A stretch of DNA of 64,000 nt from Gammaproteobacteria bacterium (GCA_030654835.1 JAURWS010000013.1:1-64000); one strand, 5' to 3'. Positions 17,416-27,715 are shown, counted from the first letter of the stretch. Notes: generated by a model from the letters alone, not told the origin. A program made the numbers and translations.

Positions 17416-18627
17416 TCACGACCCATCCCGATCGCGGAAACCCAGCAGATACAGAATACCGTCCAGGCCCAGCGTGGAGATGGCCTGTTTGGCCGATTGC
17501 TTGACGAGCGGTTTGGCGCGGAAGGCCACGCCCAGTCCGGCAATGGACAGCATGGGTAGATCATTGGCGCCGTCACCTACCGCGATAGTTTGCTCCAGAC
17601 TGATGCCTTCGCGTTGAGCGAGTTCCCGCAGCAGATCGGCTTTGCGCTGGCCATCCACGATAGGCAACTGCACCTCGCCGGTGACCACTCCGTCCTTTAC
17701 GAGCAAGGTGTTGGCGTAGACGTAGTCGATGCCCAGGCGTTTCTGCAGGCGTTCTGCGAAGTAGGTGAAGCCTCCGGATAGGATGGCCGTCTTGTAGCCC
17801 AGGCGCCGCAGCTGACTGATCAGTGTCTCCGCTCCTTCGGTCAGGCGCAGTGTTTCGGCAATCTCTGCCAGAATGGATTCAGGCAAGCCTTTGAGCAGCG
17901 CCATCCGTTCCCGGAAACTGGCCTGAAAATCCAGCTCACCGCGCATCGCGCGTTCGGTAATGGCGGCGACTTGCTCGCCGACGCCAGCGGCTTTGGCCAG
18001 CTCATCAATGACTTCCGCGTCGATCAGGGTGGAGTCCATGTCGAAGACCACCAGACGGCGGTTGCGGCGGAAAATGCTGTCCTGCTGGAAGGCGATGTCG
18101 ACGTTCAGCTCTTGTGCAAGCGCCAGAAACTCGGCGCGCAGTTGTTCGGGATCTTCCGGTTCTCCGCGCACGGAGAATTCGATGCAGCCTTTGCCCATGT
18201 CGGCGGGCAGACCTTCGGGGATACGGCCAGAGAGGCGATCAATGTGATCGATATTCAGCCCGTGGCGGGCGGTAATGGTGCTGACGCGGGCGATATGCTC
18301 GGCGGTGACACGACGAGCCAGCAGAGTCACGATGTGGCGGGCCTTGCCTTGACCATTGACCCACTGGGCATAGTCCTCGGCGTTGATCGGAGTGAACTTG
18401 ACCTGCTGGTCGAGTTCGGAGGCACGGAACAGGACGTCCTTGAGCACATCCGCTTTGTCCTCACCACCGTTCATTTCTATCAGAATGCCAAACGACAGGG
18501 TGTCGTGGATCACCGCCTGGCCAATATCCAGAATGTTCACGTGTGAGCGCGACAGAATGCCGGTGATGGCGGCGGTCAGGCCCGGCCGGTCCGGCCCGGT
18601 GATGTTGATCAGTACAATTTCCTTCAC
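17416..18627 (-). CDS. serB: Phosphoserine phosphatase with N-terminal ACT domains
   Basis: VKEIVLINITGPDRPGLTAAITGIL (GTG start) and HAD motif VVFDMDSTLIDAEVIDELAKAAG, VGDGANDLPML. Confidence 0.96.
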   Translation of the reverse strand: MKEIVLINITGPDRPGLTAAITGILSRSHVNILDIGQAVIHDTLSFGILIEMNGGEDKADVLKDVLFRASELDQQVKFTPINAEDYAQWVNGQGKARHIVTLLARRVTAEHIARVSTITARHGLNIDHIDRLSGRIPEGLPADMGKGCIEFSVRGEPEDPEQLRAEFLALAQELNVDIAFQQDSIFRRNRRLVVFDMDSTLIDAEVIDELAKAAGVGEQVAAITERAMRGELDFQASFRERMALLKGLPESILAEIAETLRLTEGAETLISQLRRLGYKTAILSGGFTYFAERLQKRLGIDYVYANTLLVKDGVVTGEVQLPIVDGQRKADLLRELAQREGISLEQTIAVGDGANDLPMLSIAGLGVAFRAKPLVKQSAKQAISTLGLDGILYLLGFRDRDGS

Positions 18628-18715
18628 GCCTGCATGCTCCTGTGTGAGGGCGGTGCTCAGAGGGCGCGTATTGTAGCCGCCCAAGTCGGGTCAACACCAC
18701 TGGCAGGCGGCAGAC

Positions 18716-20023
18716 TTATAACCACAACGAACTTAATGGGGCGACCATAATCCCTTTTCTTGCGAGCGGCAGCGTATGGCTTCCTGCATAAAGCAGCACG
18801 CCGCCCTTGAAATTTTTTCCAGCTCTGTCCGCCAGCCTGCCCAGCCCGGCCCCATCCTTGTTGCGGTCGATGCTGCTGGCTTTCTTCACTTCCACGCCCC
18901 AGACGTCATTCCCACGCTCAATAACGAGATCCACCTCTACCTGATCCTTGTCTCGGTAGTGCGAAAGCTTGATGTCATCGTCCAGACAGTCGGCTTGACA
19001 TACGATCTGCTGCACCACGAAACTTTCCAGCAGATGGCCGAACTCGGTGCCTTGCAGTAGCCAGTTCTCTGCGGTCAGTTTGCCGAGGGTGGCTGCCAAC
19101 CCCGAATCCACGATGTGAATCTTTGGAGTTTTGATCAACCGCGTCGCCTGGTTGTGATGCCAGGGAGCGAGGCGACGCACCAGAAAAAGTCGTTCCAGTA
19201 CGCATAAGTACTTCTCGGCAGTTGCTCGCTGTATACCAAGGTCATTGGCCAGGCTGTTGATGTTCAAGAGCGTTGCTGTGCGCAGAGACAGTAATTCCAG
19301 CAGGCGGAGCATCGCGTCTTCGTCCTGAATGTTGGCGATATCCTTGACGTCGCGCTGCACGATCGCATTCAGGTATTGTCGATGCCATTGCCGGGCTCTT
19401 GCCGGGGTGCGCTTAATTGGTTCCGGGTAGCCGCCCTGGCACAACATTTCGGCCAGTCCGGTCAGAACTGTATTGGGGCCTGTGATGGCGGTATCGAACT
19501 GACCATCGAGCAACGTGCTGAGAAAGTGGGGAGGGCGGTGGTGCAATTCCGAGGCAGAGAGCGTATGGAGATGCATAACCTCCATGCGCCCGGCAAGGGA
19601 TTCCTGCACGGCGGGCAGCAGCAGGAGATTGGCAGATCCAGTGAGCAGAAAACGGCCGGGTGTTCGACGTTGGTCAACGGCGCTCTTGATGGCGACCAGC
19701 AACTCAGGCGCGCGCTGCACCTCATCCAGGGTGACCTGATCTGGCAGGCTTTGAATAAAGCCGTCGGGATCTTGTCTGGCAAATTGCAGCACTGTGCTGT
19801 CGTCAAGCGTGATATAGGCGCGCGTTGGCTCCAATGCCTTGACGAGTGTGGTTTTGCCGGACTGGCGAGGCCCCAGCAGGCAGATCACCGGAGTATCGGT
19901 TAGCGCTGCCTGCAATTTGATTGCGGCGTTTCTAGGGTAAAAGGTACTTTCCGTCAAAGCACTTTCCATCAGGGCATCACCCAGGTTGTTCAGCGTCCAA
20001 TTGCTGGTTATTGTAGCGTCCAA
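18716..20023 (-). CDS. AAA_14/DUF4143 ATP-binding protein
   Basis: VICLLGPRQSGKTTLVKAL, LTGSANLLLLP, C-terminal DUF4143 nuclease-like region. True start possibly MESALTEST at about 19969. Confidence 0.88.
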   Translation of the reverse strand: MDATITSNWTLNNLGDALMESALTESTFYPRNAAIKLQAALTDTPVICLLGPRQSGKTTLVKALEPTRAYITLDDSTVLQFARQDPDGFIQSLPDQVTLDEVQRAPELLVAIKSAVDQRRTPGRFLLTGSANLLLLPAVQESLAGRMEVMHLHTLSASELHHRPPHFLSTLLDGQFDTAITGPNTVLTGLAEMLCQGGYPEPIKRTPARARQWHRQYLNAIVQRDVKDIANIQDEDAMLRLLELLSLRTATLLNINSLANDLGIQRATAEKYLCVLERLFLVRRLAPWHHNQATRLIKTPKIHIVDSGLAATLGKLTAENWLLQGTEFGHLLESFVVQQIVCQADCLDDDIKLSHYRDKDQVEVDLVIERGNDVWGVEVKKASSIDRNKDGAGLGRLADRAGKNFKGGVLLYAGSHTLPLARKGIMVAPLSSLWL

Positions 20024-20057
20024 TTGCTGGTTATGAAAGCGTCCAATTGCTGAGTGT
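19992..20057. repeat. About 2.7 copies of a 23-bp tandem repeat
   Basis: AGCGTCCAATTGCTGGTTAT at 19992 and 20015; AGCGTCCAATTGCTGAGTGT at 20038; exact 23-bp pitch. Confidence 0.9.
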
Positions 20058-20069
20058 TTTGTGGGAGCG

Positions 20070-20834
20070 TCAGCTCTTCTTGCGGTTCAGAAATGCCAGC
20101 ATGATGGCTTGCGCTTCAGGGCTCTGCAGCAGGTGCTTGAAGTGTTCGAGCTCCAGCACAATGGTCTCGGCGAGCGCTCCCTGTTGTCCTCTCTTCAGCA
20201 GTTGTTTGGTGATCTGTACTGCCTCGCCCGGCATGGCACCCAATTCCTGCGCCTTCTGCATGGCATAGGCGAACACTTCGCCCGCAGGCAGGACGGCATT
20301 CACCAGGCCGAAGTCCTTCGCCGTCGACGCCGAGAAACGCTCGCCTAGCAGTAGCAGCTCGGACGCGCGCTGGTGTCCCATCAGCGCTGGCGTCAGAGAG
20401 CTTGAACCGGCTTCCGGGCACAGCCCCAGGCGCGTGAAGGGCAGTTGCAGAAAGGCGTCAGAGGAGGCGTAGACCAGATCGCAATGCAGCAACATGGTGG
20501 TGCCGATGCCGATCGCCATCCCATTCACCGAGGCGATGACCGGTTTGCGAGCCATGCTGATTGCTTTCATGAATTGCACGGAAGGGCGGTCGTCGCTGCG
20601 TTCGGTGTACATTACAAAGTCGTTCACATCGTTGCCACTGGTGAAGCAATCCGCTGTGCCGTGGATAACTGTCACCTTGATCGAGTCGTCGGCATCGGCA
20701 TGCTGCAGACCTTCGGCCAGCGCACCGTACATGGTCTGGCTCAACGCGTTCTTCTTCTCCGGTCTGTGCATCTGCAGACTGAATACCGGGCCGCTCTGTG
20801 CATAAATCACGTTCGGATCGATCGATAGAGTCAT
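20070..20834 (-). CDS. Enoyl-CoA hydratase/isomerase family protein
   Basis: MTLSIDPNVIYAQSGPVFSLQMHRPEKKNALSQTMY; crotonase-fold motifs. Confidence 0.9.
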   Translation of the reverse strand: MTLSIDPNVIYAQSGPVFSLQMHRPEKKNALSQTMYGALAEGLQHADADDSIKVTVIHGTADCFTSGNDVNDFVMYTERSDDRPSVQFMKAISMARKPVIASVNGMAIGIGTTMLLHCDLVYASSDAFLQLPFTRLGLCPEAGSSSLTPALMGHQRASELLLLGERFSASTAKDFGLVNAVLPAGEVFAYAMQKAQELGAMPGEAVQITKQLLKRGQQGALAETIVLELEHFKHLLQSPEAQAIMLAFLNRKKS

Positions 20835-20979
20835 GGTGTTTTCCTGTGCTGTGGTGTTCGATAGCGTGCAGAGCTGCACTACGTCGCTGGCGCCTCAATT
20901 TACTCCGCCCCCCACGCTAATGCTAGAATCGCCGCCTTCTGAATTGATCTGGATATCCCGCCAGAACAGGACCCACACC

Positions 20980-22515
20980 ATGACCGTCATTCGCCAGGCA
21001 GACCTCATCGAGAGCGTCGCCGATGCCCTCCAGTACATCTCCTACTATCACCCGCTGGATTTCATTCAGGCCGTCAATGAGGCTTATGAACGCGAGGAAT
21101 CGACCGCTGCCAAAGATGCGATGGCGCAGATTCTCATCAACTCGCGGCTGTGTGCCGAGGGCAAGCGCCCCATCTGTCAGGACACCGGCATCGTCACCGT
21201 GTTTCTGAAGATCGGCATGAAGGTGCAGTGGGAAGGTGAGCCGGGGGTGGCAGAGATGAGTGTGGCGGACATGATCAATGAGGGCGTGCGTCGCGCCTAC
21301 CTGAACCCCGACAACGTGCTGCGGGCCTCAATCCTCAGCGACCCCGCCGGGGCAAGAAAGAACACCAAGGACAACACGCCGGCCGTGATTCACATGGAAG
21401 TCGTCCCCGGCGATGAGCTGGAGGTAACGGTGGCGGCCAAGGGTGGCGGTTCCGAGAACAAAGCCAAGCTGGCCATGCTCAACCCCAGTGACAGCATCGT
21501 CGACTGGGTGCTGAAGACGGTGCCGACCATGGGCGCTGGTTGGTGTCCGCCCGGCATGCTGGGCATCGGCATCGGTGGCACTGCGGAGAAGGCGGTGCTG
21601 CTGGCGAAGGAGTCGTTGATGGACCCCATCGACATTCACGAGCTGCGCAAGCGCGGCCCGCAGAATCGCGTCGAGGAGCTGCGTCTGGAGATCATGGACA
21701 AGGTCAACGCGCTGGGTATCGGAGCACAGGGCCTCGGTGGCCTGACCACAGTGCTGGACATCAAGATCAAGGATTTTCCGACTCACGCGGCCTCGCTGCC
21801 GGTGGCGATGATTCCAAACTGCGCCGCCACCCGGCACGCCCATTTCGTGCTCGACGGCAGTGGTCCGGCGCATCTGGAACCGCCGCGTCTGGAAGACTGG
21901 CCGCAGATCACCTGGGATGTCGGCCCCCGTGCCCGCCGAGTGAATCTCGACACCGTGACCCCCGAGGACGTGCTGCAGTGGCAGCCTGGCGAAACGCTGC
22001 TGCTCTCCGGCAAGATGCTGACCGGCCGTGATGCCGCGCACAAGCGCATGATAGAGATGTTTGCCCGGGGTGAGTCACTGCCAGAGGGCGTGGATCTGCG
22101 GGGCAGGTTCATTTATTACGTCGGCCCGGTCGATCCGGTGCGTGACGAGGTGATAGGGCCAGCCGGTCCGACGACCGCGACGCGCATGGACAAGTTCACC
22201 GAGACACTGCTCGACAAGACCGGCCTGTTGGGCATGATCGGCAAGGCGGAACGTGGACAGGTAGCAATCGACGCGATCAAGAAGCACAAGGCGGTGTATC
22301 TGATGGCGGTGGGCGGTGCGGCCTATCTCGTGTCGAAAGCGATCCGCAAGGCGAAGATTGTCGCGTTCCACGATCTGGGCATGGAGGCGATCCACGAGTT
22401 CGAGGTGGAGGATATGCCCGTGACGGTGGCGGTAGATGTCAATGGCACGTCGGTCCACAAGAGTGGACCGGTGGAGTGGCAGGCGAAGATTGCGCAGAAG
22501 CTGGTGGTCAGATAG
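20980..22515 (+). CDS. Class I fumarate hydratase
   Basis: MTVIRQADLIESVADALQYISYYHPLDFIQAVNEAYERE ... CQDTGIVTVFLKIG, GGGSENKAKLAMLNPSDS. Confidence 0.94.
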   Translation: MTVIRQADLIESVADALQYISYYHPLDFIQAVNEAYEREESTAAKDAMAQILINSRLCAEGKRPICQDTGIVTVFLKIGMKVQWEGEPGVAEMSVADMINEGVRRAYLNPDNVLRASILSDPAGARKNTKDNTPAVIHMEVVPGDELEVTVAAKGGGSENKAKLAMLNPSDSIVDWVLKTVPTMGAGWCPPGMLGIGIGGTAEKAVLLAKESLMDPIDIHELRKRGPQNRVEELRLEIMDKVNALGIGAQGLGGLTTVLDIKIKDFPTHAASLPVAMIPNCAATRHAHFVLDGSGPAHLEPPRLEDWPQITWDVGPRARRVNLDTVTPEDVLQWQPGETLLLSGKMLTGRDAAHKRMIEMFARGESLPEGVDLRGRFIYYVGPVDPVRDEVIGPAGPTTATRMDKFTETLLDKTGLLGMIGKAERGQVAIDAIKKHKAVYLMAVGGAAYLVSKAIRKAKIVAFHDLGMEAIHEFEVEDMPVTVAVDVNGTSVHKSGPVEWQAKIAQKLVVR

Positions 22516-22530
22516 CGATGCAAACGCTTG

Positions 22531-22589
22531 TGTGGGAGCGGGCCTGCCCGCGATATTTTGTTCGATCGCGGGCGAGGCCCGCTCCCACA
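22531..22589. repeat. REP pair (BIME), GTGGGAGCGGGC family
   Basis: TGTGGGAGCGGGCCTGCCCGCGAT ... ATCGCGGGCGAGGCCCGCTCCCACA. Confidence 0.9.
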
Positions 22590-22597
22590 GACAGCCT

Positions 22598-24514
22598 TCA
22601 ATCACACATATCCACATAATAATTCGGCACCTGCAGATCAATCGCCTTCTGGGCTCCCTTGATCTGCAGCTGTGACTGGGACAGCTCCAGTCCGTCGCCA
22701 TCCAGCACGTTGTGGTCGAAGCGGTAGATCGGCCCGATCTCACCCGCCGTCGCCGCCGCATCGTAGCGGCGGGAATTCTCCTGCACCGCCTCGTTGCGCT
22801 GCGCGTAAGCCTTCATCCTGTCCTTGCCGTGTTTCTTCTCCAGCATCTTCTGCGTGATATGCGGCGCCAGAATCGAGGCCGTGGCGTTGTTGCCGCCGAA
22901 GCCCTTTGAATTGAGCAGCACAGCATCCATCCCGGTAGTGCCGACGTCGCGGTGCTGCAGCAGGAAGTCCAGGTTGTTCTGATGGACGTCGTCAGCCACG
23001 CGCTCTGTGCTGAGGATGCCGGGGATGATGCCGTACTGCCACAGGCCCAGGCTGCAGGCCAGTTGGTCGCCTGCGGAGCTGGCCAGGGAGTGGCCGATGT
23101 AGGACTTCAGTGCCGCCACGGGCCAGCGCGGAATCTTCCAGTTGGCGGCTATGGTGCTCAAGATGTGGGATTCGGTGACGCGGTTCTGCGGGGTGCCGGT
23201 GCCGTGAGCCTGCACGTAGCTGCGGTGCTGCAGACCAGCCTCGCCGATGACGTTGCGCGTTGCCGCAGCGGCCTTGGCCATGGTGATGTAGTTGCCGACG
23301 CCGGGGCTGGCGATAGACTTCTTGTAGCCATCGGCATTCACGAACACATCGTTCACCGCGCCGAGAATATTGGCACCCAGCTCCAGCGCGAGCTCGTCGT
23401 CGCACAGCACCACATACTGGGCTGACTCAGCCAGCGTGAAGCCGATGTTGTCACCGAACGGGCGGCAGGCACGGGCATGGTCAGGACGCGACAGGTTCTT
23501 GTGCTGGTCCAGGGCGAGCAGCGCCGCATCGTCGGCCAGTGCGCCCATGGTGGCATAACCTTCGATGACTTCGGGGGTAATCGGCGCCTCGCTGGTGCCG
23601 ACAATGACGATGCGATGGGTGCCGGCCTGAATGTCGCGGATACCCTGACGCAGGTTGTAGAGGAAGGTGGCGCAGGCCGCGACATTGGTGCCAGTGGTGC
23701 CCAGATTGCCAAGAATATAGGCATTGATGAAGTCGGCCGGCATCTCCGCGAAACCCAGTGGCAGCTGCTTGGAGCTGACCTTCTTGCCCAGCAGTCTGGC
23801 TTGCAGCATGCCGCCGTTACCGTTGTAATCGAGCTGAGTCATGCAGCTGCCGGCGTAGACGCTGATCTGGTCGGGCGCAACATGGCCGAGGATGGTGTTC
23901 CAGTCAATGCCGAGGGACTGAATAGCGTCGCTGGCGCCGTAGATGGTCATCTGCAGGCCGCGCGGATGGTTGCGTGAGGGGTAGAGTTCCTTGGGGTCAA
24001 ACCCGGTGGGTAACTGTCCCGCGCTGTTGACTTCGGAGCGCATGTAGTTTTCGGTCAGCACCTCCATGGCGCCGGGCACTTCGACACGTACCTGTCCTGG
24101 GCCGTGATCACTGATCTGCCAGTCCAGCGGAATCTCGTCTGGCAGCTGCTGTTTGCGGATCACGAAGCTGAGGGGCTTGTCGGCCTCGGCGTTGAGAGTG
24201 GCGCGTTTGTGGAACAGCACTCGCTCCGGATTGAACAGGTTGTCTTCCAGGCGGCGGATCAGGGTGCCGGATTTCAGTGTGGTGTCGAGGGTTGGCAGCC
24301 AGCTGTCGAGCTGGATGATCTGGCCCTGCGCATCACGCCATGCGCCTTCGGATTTTTTGAGCAGGCCCATGAGGCTGGCCAGGCTGGCACGGGTCTCCAG
24401 TGCATCCTGTGGTTTGAGGGAGTCGAGCACCAGTCTTCGGTAACCATGGTGGGATGATGTCCGCCCGGCCGGGTTGATCCCCCCCATTCCGATGATGACT
24501 GGCAATTTCGACAT
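22598..24514 (-). CDS. Long beta-ketoacyl synthase, FabY-like
   Basis: 638 aa KAS with CATFLYNLRQGIRDIQAGTHRIVIVGTSEAPITPEVIEGYATMGAL, HGTGTPQNRVTE, IGHSLASSAGDQLA; size similar to P. aeruginosa FabY. Confidence 0.85.
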   Translation of the reverse strand: MSKLPVIIGMGGINPAGRTSSHHGYRRLVLDSLKPQDALETRASLASLMGLLKKSEGAWRDAQGQIIQLDSWLPTLDTTLKSGTLIRRLEDNLFNPERVLFHKRATLNAEADKPLSFVIRKQQLPDEIPLDWQISDHGPGQVRVEVPGAMEVLTENYMRSEVNSAGQLPTGFDPKELYPSRNHPRGLQMTIYGASDAIQSLGIDWNTILGHVAPDQISVYAGSCMTQLDYNGNGGMLQARLLGKKVSSKQLPLGFAEMPADFINAYILGNLGTTGTNVAACATFLYNLRQGIRDIQAGTHRIVIVGTSEAPITPEVIEGYATMGALADDAALLALDQHKNLSRPDHARACRPFGDNIGFTLAESAQYVVLCDDELALELGANILGAVNDVFVNADGYKKSIASPGVGNYITMAKAAAATRNVIGEAGLQHRSYVQAHGTGTPQNRVTESHILSTIAANWKIPRWPVAALKSYIGHSLASSAGDQLACSLGLWQYGIIPGILSTERVADDVHQNNLDFLLQHRDVGTTGMDAVLLNSKGFGGNNATASILAPHITQKMLEKKHGKDRMKAYAQRNEAVQENSRRYDAAATAGEIGPIYRFDHNVLDGDGLELSQSQLQIKGAQKAIDLQVPNYYVDMCD

Positions 24515-24694
24515 GACACTCTCCTGTAGGCTGGCTTCTCAAAATTTGCACGTAATACTAAGCATTCGTGTCCGTACGAACTAGGTCATATTGGACATTG
24601 TAAGTGGCATTCTGGCCATTGCCGTGCCGGGTAGTGCCAGCTTCGACAACCTCCGGTACTATTTGCGCAAGCGCCGATATCCAACGAGCCTCGC

Positions 24695-25231
24695 ATGACA
24701 GATCATCGCTTTACCGAACGTGTGCAACAGATTCACCGGGAGCTGGGAATTCCGGAGGATTACGCTCGGAGCACGCCCCTGACTCTGCAACCGGAGCCGC
24801 CGGAGCTAGCTCTGTGTGAACCCGATTATTACGGTCGCGAGCAACGTCTTGCTCCGTCGGCACTGGCTGCGTGGCACGCGATGCGAGACAGGGCAGGGGC
24901 GGATGGCGTCACACTGTTCCTGATTTCGGCATTTCGCAGCGCGGACTATCAGGCCCAGCTGATTAGCCGGAAGATTGAGGCGGGGCGGACCATCGCCGAG
25001 ATACTGTGCGTGAACACCGCCCCTGGTTACAGCGAGCACCACACCGGGCGCGCCATCGACATCGGCACTGTCGATTGCCCTGCGCTGGAAGAAGCGTTCG
25101 AGGCCACGTCGGCCTTTGCCTGGCTGCAAGACCATGCCGTTGAATTTGGCTTTGTGCTCTCGTATCCGCGTGGCAACTCGTGTGGCATCAGCTACGAACC
25201 GTGGCACTGGTGTTTTCACGCAGAAACCTGA
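24695..25231 (+). CDS. M15-family D-Ala-D-Ala carboxypeptidase-like
   Basis: SAFRSADYQAQLI ... GYSEHHTGRAIDIGT ... EPWHWCF. Confidence 0.85.
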   Translation: MTDHRFTERVQQIHRELGIPEDYARSTPLTLQPEPPELALCEPDYYGREQRLAPSALAAWHAMRDRAGADGVTLFLISAFRSADYQAQLISRKIEAGRTIAEILCVNTAPGYSEHHTGRAIDIGTVDCPALEEAFEATSAFAWLQDHAVEFGFVLSYPRGNSCGISYEPWHWCFHAET

Positions 25232-25365
25232 AATACCCTTGATTTGAAGCTCGTCATTGCCAGCTCAGCGAAAAGGGGCAACCGGCACTTCAGCCTCAGC
25301 ACTTTCCGTCGATAACAATTCCAACAGAGGCACGAGCTGTATTCGTATAGGAAATCGCCACACCA

Positions 25366-26039
25366 TGAATTTCGATGATCTGCGCCTCGCCTCCGGTACC
25401 GTCATTCAATTGCAGTTCATTGACGATTCCCGCGAACGCTATCCCTCGCGCTTGATAGGGCACTTGGAGGGGCGCAGCATTCTGGTGACCCATCCCGTAA
25501 TGGATGGGCATCTGCTGCGTATTCGCAATGGCCAGCGCGTGATTGCACGGGCAATGACGAGCAGTGCGGCGATGGCTTTTACCTCTCATGTGGAGGTGCT
25601 CTGTTCCACTCCCTACCCTTATCTGCATCTCACTTACCCGGACACGATCAGCATGAACAGAGTTCGCTGTTCGCCACGCATTTCCGTGTCTATGGACATC
25701 AGCATTACGAATCTCTCTGAGATCCCTCGTTCTGGAGAGAAGCTGGCGAGACTGCTCGATATCAGTCCAACCGGCGCGCGTCTGGAAGCCAATGCCAGCA
25801 GCGTGAAGGTCGGTGATCATATTTCACTGGAAGGCTTGTTCCGGCTCAGTGACATCGAAAGAACCGTGAGCCTGCCGGGTCTGGTGCGTGCCAGGGTTGC
25901 GGGATCGGCGTCACAGACAGGCTCAGTGCAGGCAAGCGATCACGCCGTTTATGGTGTTGAATTTCAATCTATTTCCGAAGACGTTCGCTTGTTTCTGCAT
26001 GCCTTTGTCTATCAGCAAATGATCGAAGGAAGTGCCTGA
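25366..26039 (+). CDS. PilZ/flagellar-brake-like protein
   Basis: YcgR-type N-terminal region followed by PilZ-like LLDISPTGARLEA. Confidence 0.7.
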
Positions 26040-26150
26040 TTTCGGCCACATTTGCGCTCGTTCTCTGCCGCGAAAAAGCGACAAAACACCCTTAGACAAA
26101 ACTTTTTTATTGGGGTAGTCTTGAATCGTAAGCAGTAGGAAGGAGATTGA

Positions 26151-27185
26151 ATGCACACCGCACGACTCGCTACACGCTCGACTCTGCTGGTGCTTCTTGC
26201 CCTGACATTTGTGGACAGGGGATATGCTCAGGAGCCGCAGATCGACTTTCCGGAATGGCTGGCTGCCTTGATCGTCGAGGCCAGAGAGCGGGGTGTACGT
26301 GAGGAAATCATCGAGCAGGCGCTGAGCTCCGTTACCCCTATTCCCCAGGTCATTGACAACGACCGCAATCAGGCAGAATTCAAAGAAACCTTCGAGGAAT
26401 ACCTCGTTAAACGTGTGACGCCCTGGCGTATCGACACGGGACGTGCACGTCTGCGCGAAAATCGTGAAGTGCTGACTCGCGTCGGCGAACAGTACGGTGT
26501 GGACCCGCGCTTCATCGTCGCGTTCTGGGGCGTGGAGACGAACTTCGGCAGCTTTACCGGTGGCACTGATGTGATTCGTGCGCTGGTCACGCTCGCTTAC
26601 GACCCGCGCCGTGCCACGTATTTCCGTCGCGAATTGCTCAGCGCGCTGCAGATTTTGAACGAGGGCCACATCACCCACGCAGACATGAAGGGGTCGTGGG
26701 CTGGTGCGATGGGGCAGAGTCAATTCATGCCGTCGAGTTTTCTGCAGTATGCACAGGATTTCGACGGCGACGGTAAACGCGACATCTGGAACAGCAAGGC
26801 CGATGTGTTTGCCTCCATCGCGCAATATCTGAAGGCCGCCAACTGGGACGATGCTCAAACCTGGGGGCGCGAAGTGAAACTGCCTGCTGATTATCACGCA
26901 CGTGCCGAGCAGTGGCGACAGCCGCCAACTGATTATTCATGCAGCGTATTGCGTAACCACACGGTACAGTTGTCATTGCAGCAGTGGCAGGAAATAGGCG
27001 TGCGCCGTGCCGATGGGTCGGACCTGCCGACCAACGATCTGCTCGCGTCGATCGTGCTGCCCGATGGCGAAGGGGGCAGGGCGTTTCTGACCTACGGGAA
27101 TTTCCGCACCATTCTGAGTTACAACTGCGCCAATAATTATGCGCTGTCGATTGGTCATCTTGCTGACAGCTTCAGAGGTTACTGA
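26151..27185 (+). CDS. MltB-family lytic transglycosylase
   Basis: IVAFWGVETNFGSFTGGTDVIRALVTLAYDPRRATYFRREL, GSWAGAMGQSQFMPSSF. Confidence 0.93.
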   Translation: MHTARLATRSTLLVLLALTFVDRGYAQEPQIDFPEWLAALIVEARERGVREEIIEQALSSVTPIPQVIDNDRNQAEFKETFEEYLVKRVTPWRIDTGRARLRENREVLTRVGEQYGVDPRFIVAFWGVETNFGSFTGGTDVIRALVTLAYDPRRATYFRRELLSALQILNEGHITHADMKGSWAGAMGQSQFMPSSFLQYAQDFDGDGKRDIWNSKADVFASIAQYLKAANWDDAQTWGREVKLPADYHARAEQWRQPPTDYSCSVLRNHTVQLSLQQWQEIGVRRADGSDLPTNDLLASIVLPDGEGGRAFLTYGNFRTILSYNCANNYALSIGHLADSFRGY

Positions 27186-27286
27186 TAGAAAGGTTTGACC
27201 AGCACTTTAAATCAACAGAGGAGGGCCCACATAGAAATAGAGAGAATATAAATCAACGAATCACGATAACAAGGAGACCATAGTTT

Positions 27287-27715
27287 ATGCCTAATGCATT
27301 CCAAGTTGTTTATCACAATATTGATCAATCAACCGCCTTGTCAGAGAAAGTTGCCAAGCGCATCGAGAAATTACAACGCTTCAGCAACGACATCATCGGT
27401 GGTCGCATCGTGCTGGATTCTCCGCACAATAATCATCAGAAGGGTAAAGTCTTCAGTGTCACCCTCGAGATCCATACCTCTGGCAAAGAGGTCATCGTCA
27501 AGCAGGATCAGCACGACAGAGCGGCGCACGAAGATATCTATGTTGCCGTCCGCGATGCCTTCAATGCCGCAGAGCGACAATTGAAATCCCTGGGCCGCAA
27601 CCCGCGCAAGAGTACCCTTGCCGCAGAGAATTTTGCAGTGCTCCCGGAGACCGCTGAGGACGATACGGACGACCTCGATCAGGACGATGAAGAACTGGTC
27701 ACGCGCGTGGCATAA
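27287..27715 (+). CDS. HPF/RaiA-family ribosome hibernation factor
   Basis: 142 aa RaiA-fold: ALSEKVAKRIEKLQRFSNDI ... HDRAAHEDIYVAVRDAFNAAERQLK. Confidence 0.8.
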   Translation: MPNAFQVVYHNIDQSTALSEKVAKRIEKLQRFSNDIIGGRIVLDSPHNNHQKGKVFSVTLEIHTSGKEVIVKQDQHDRAAHEDIYVAVRDAFNAAERQLKSLGRNPRKSTLAAENFAVLPETAEDDTDDLDQDDEELVTRVA

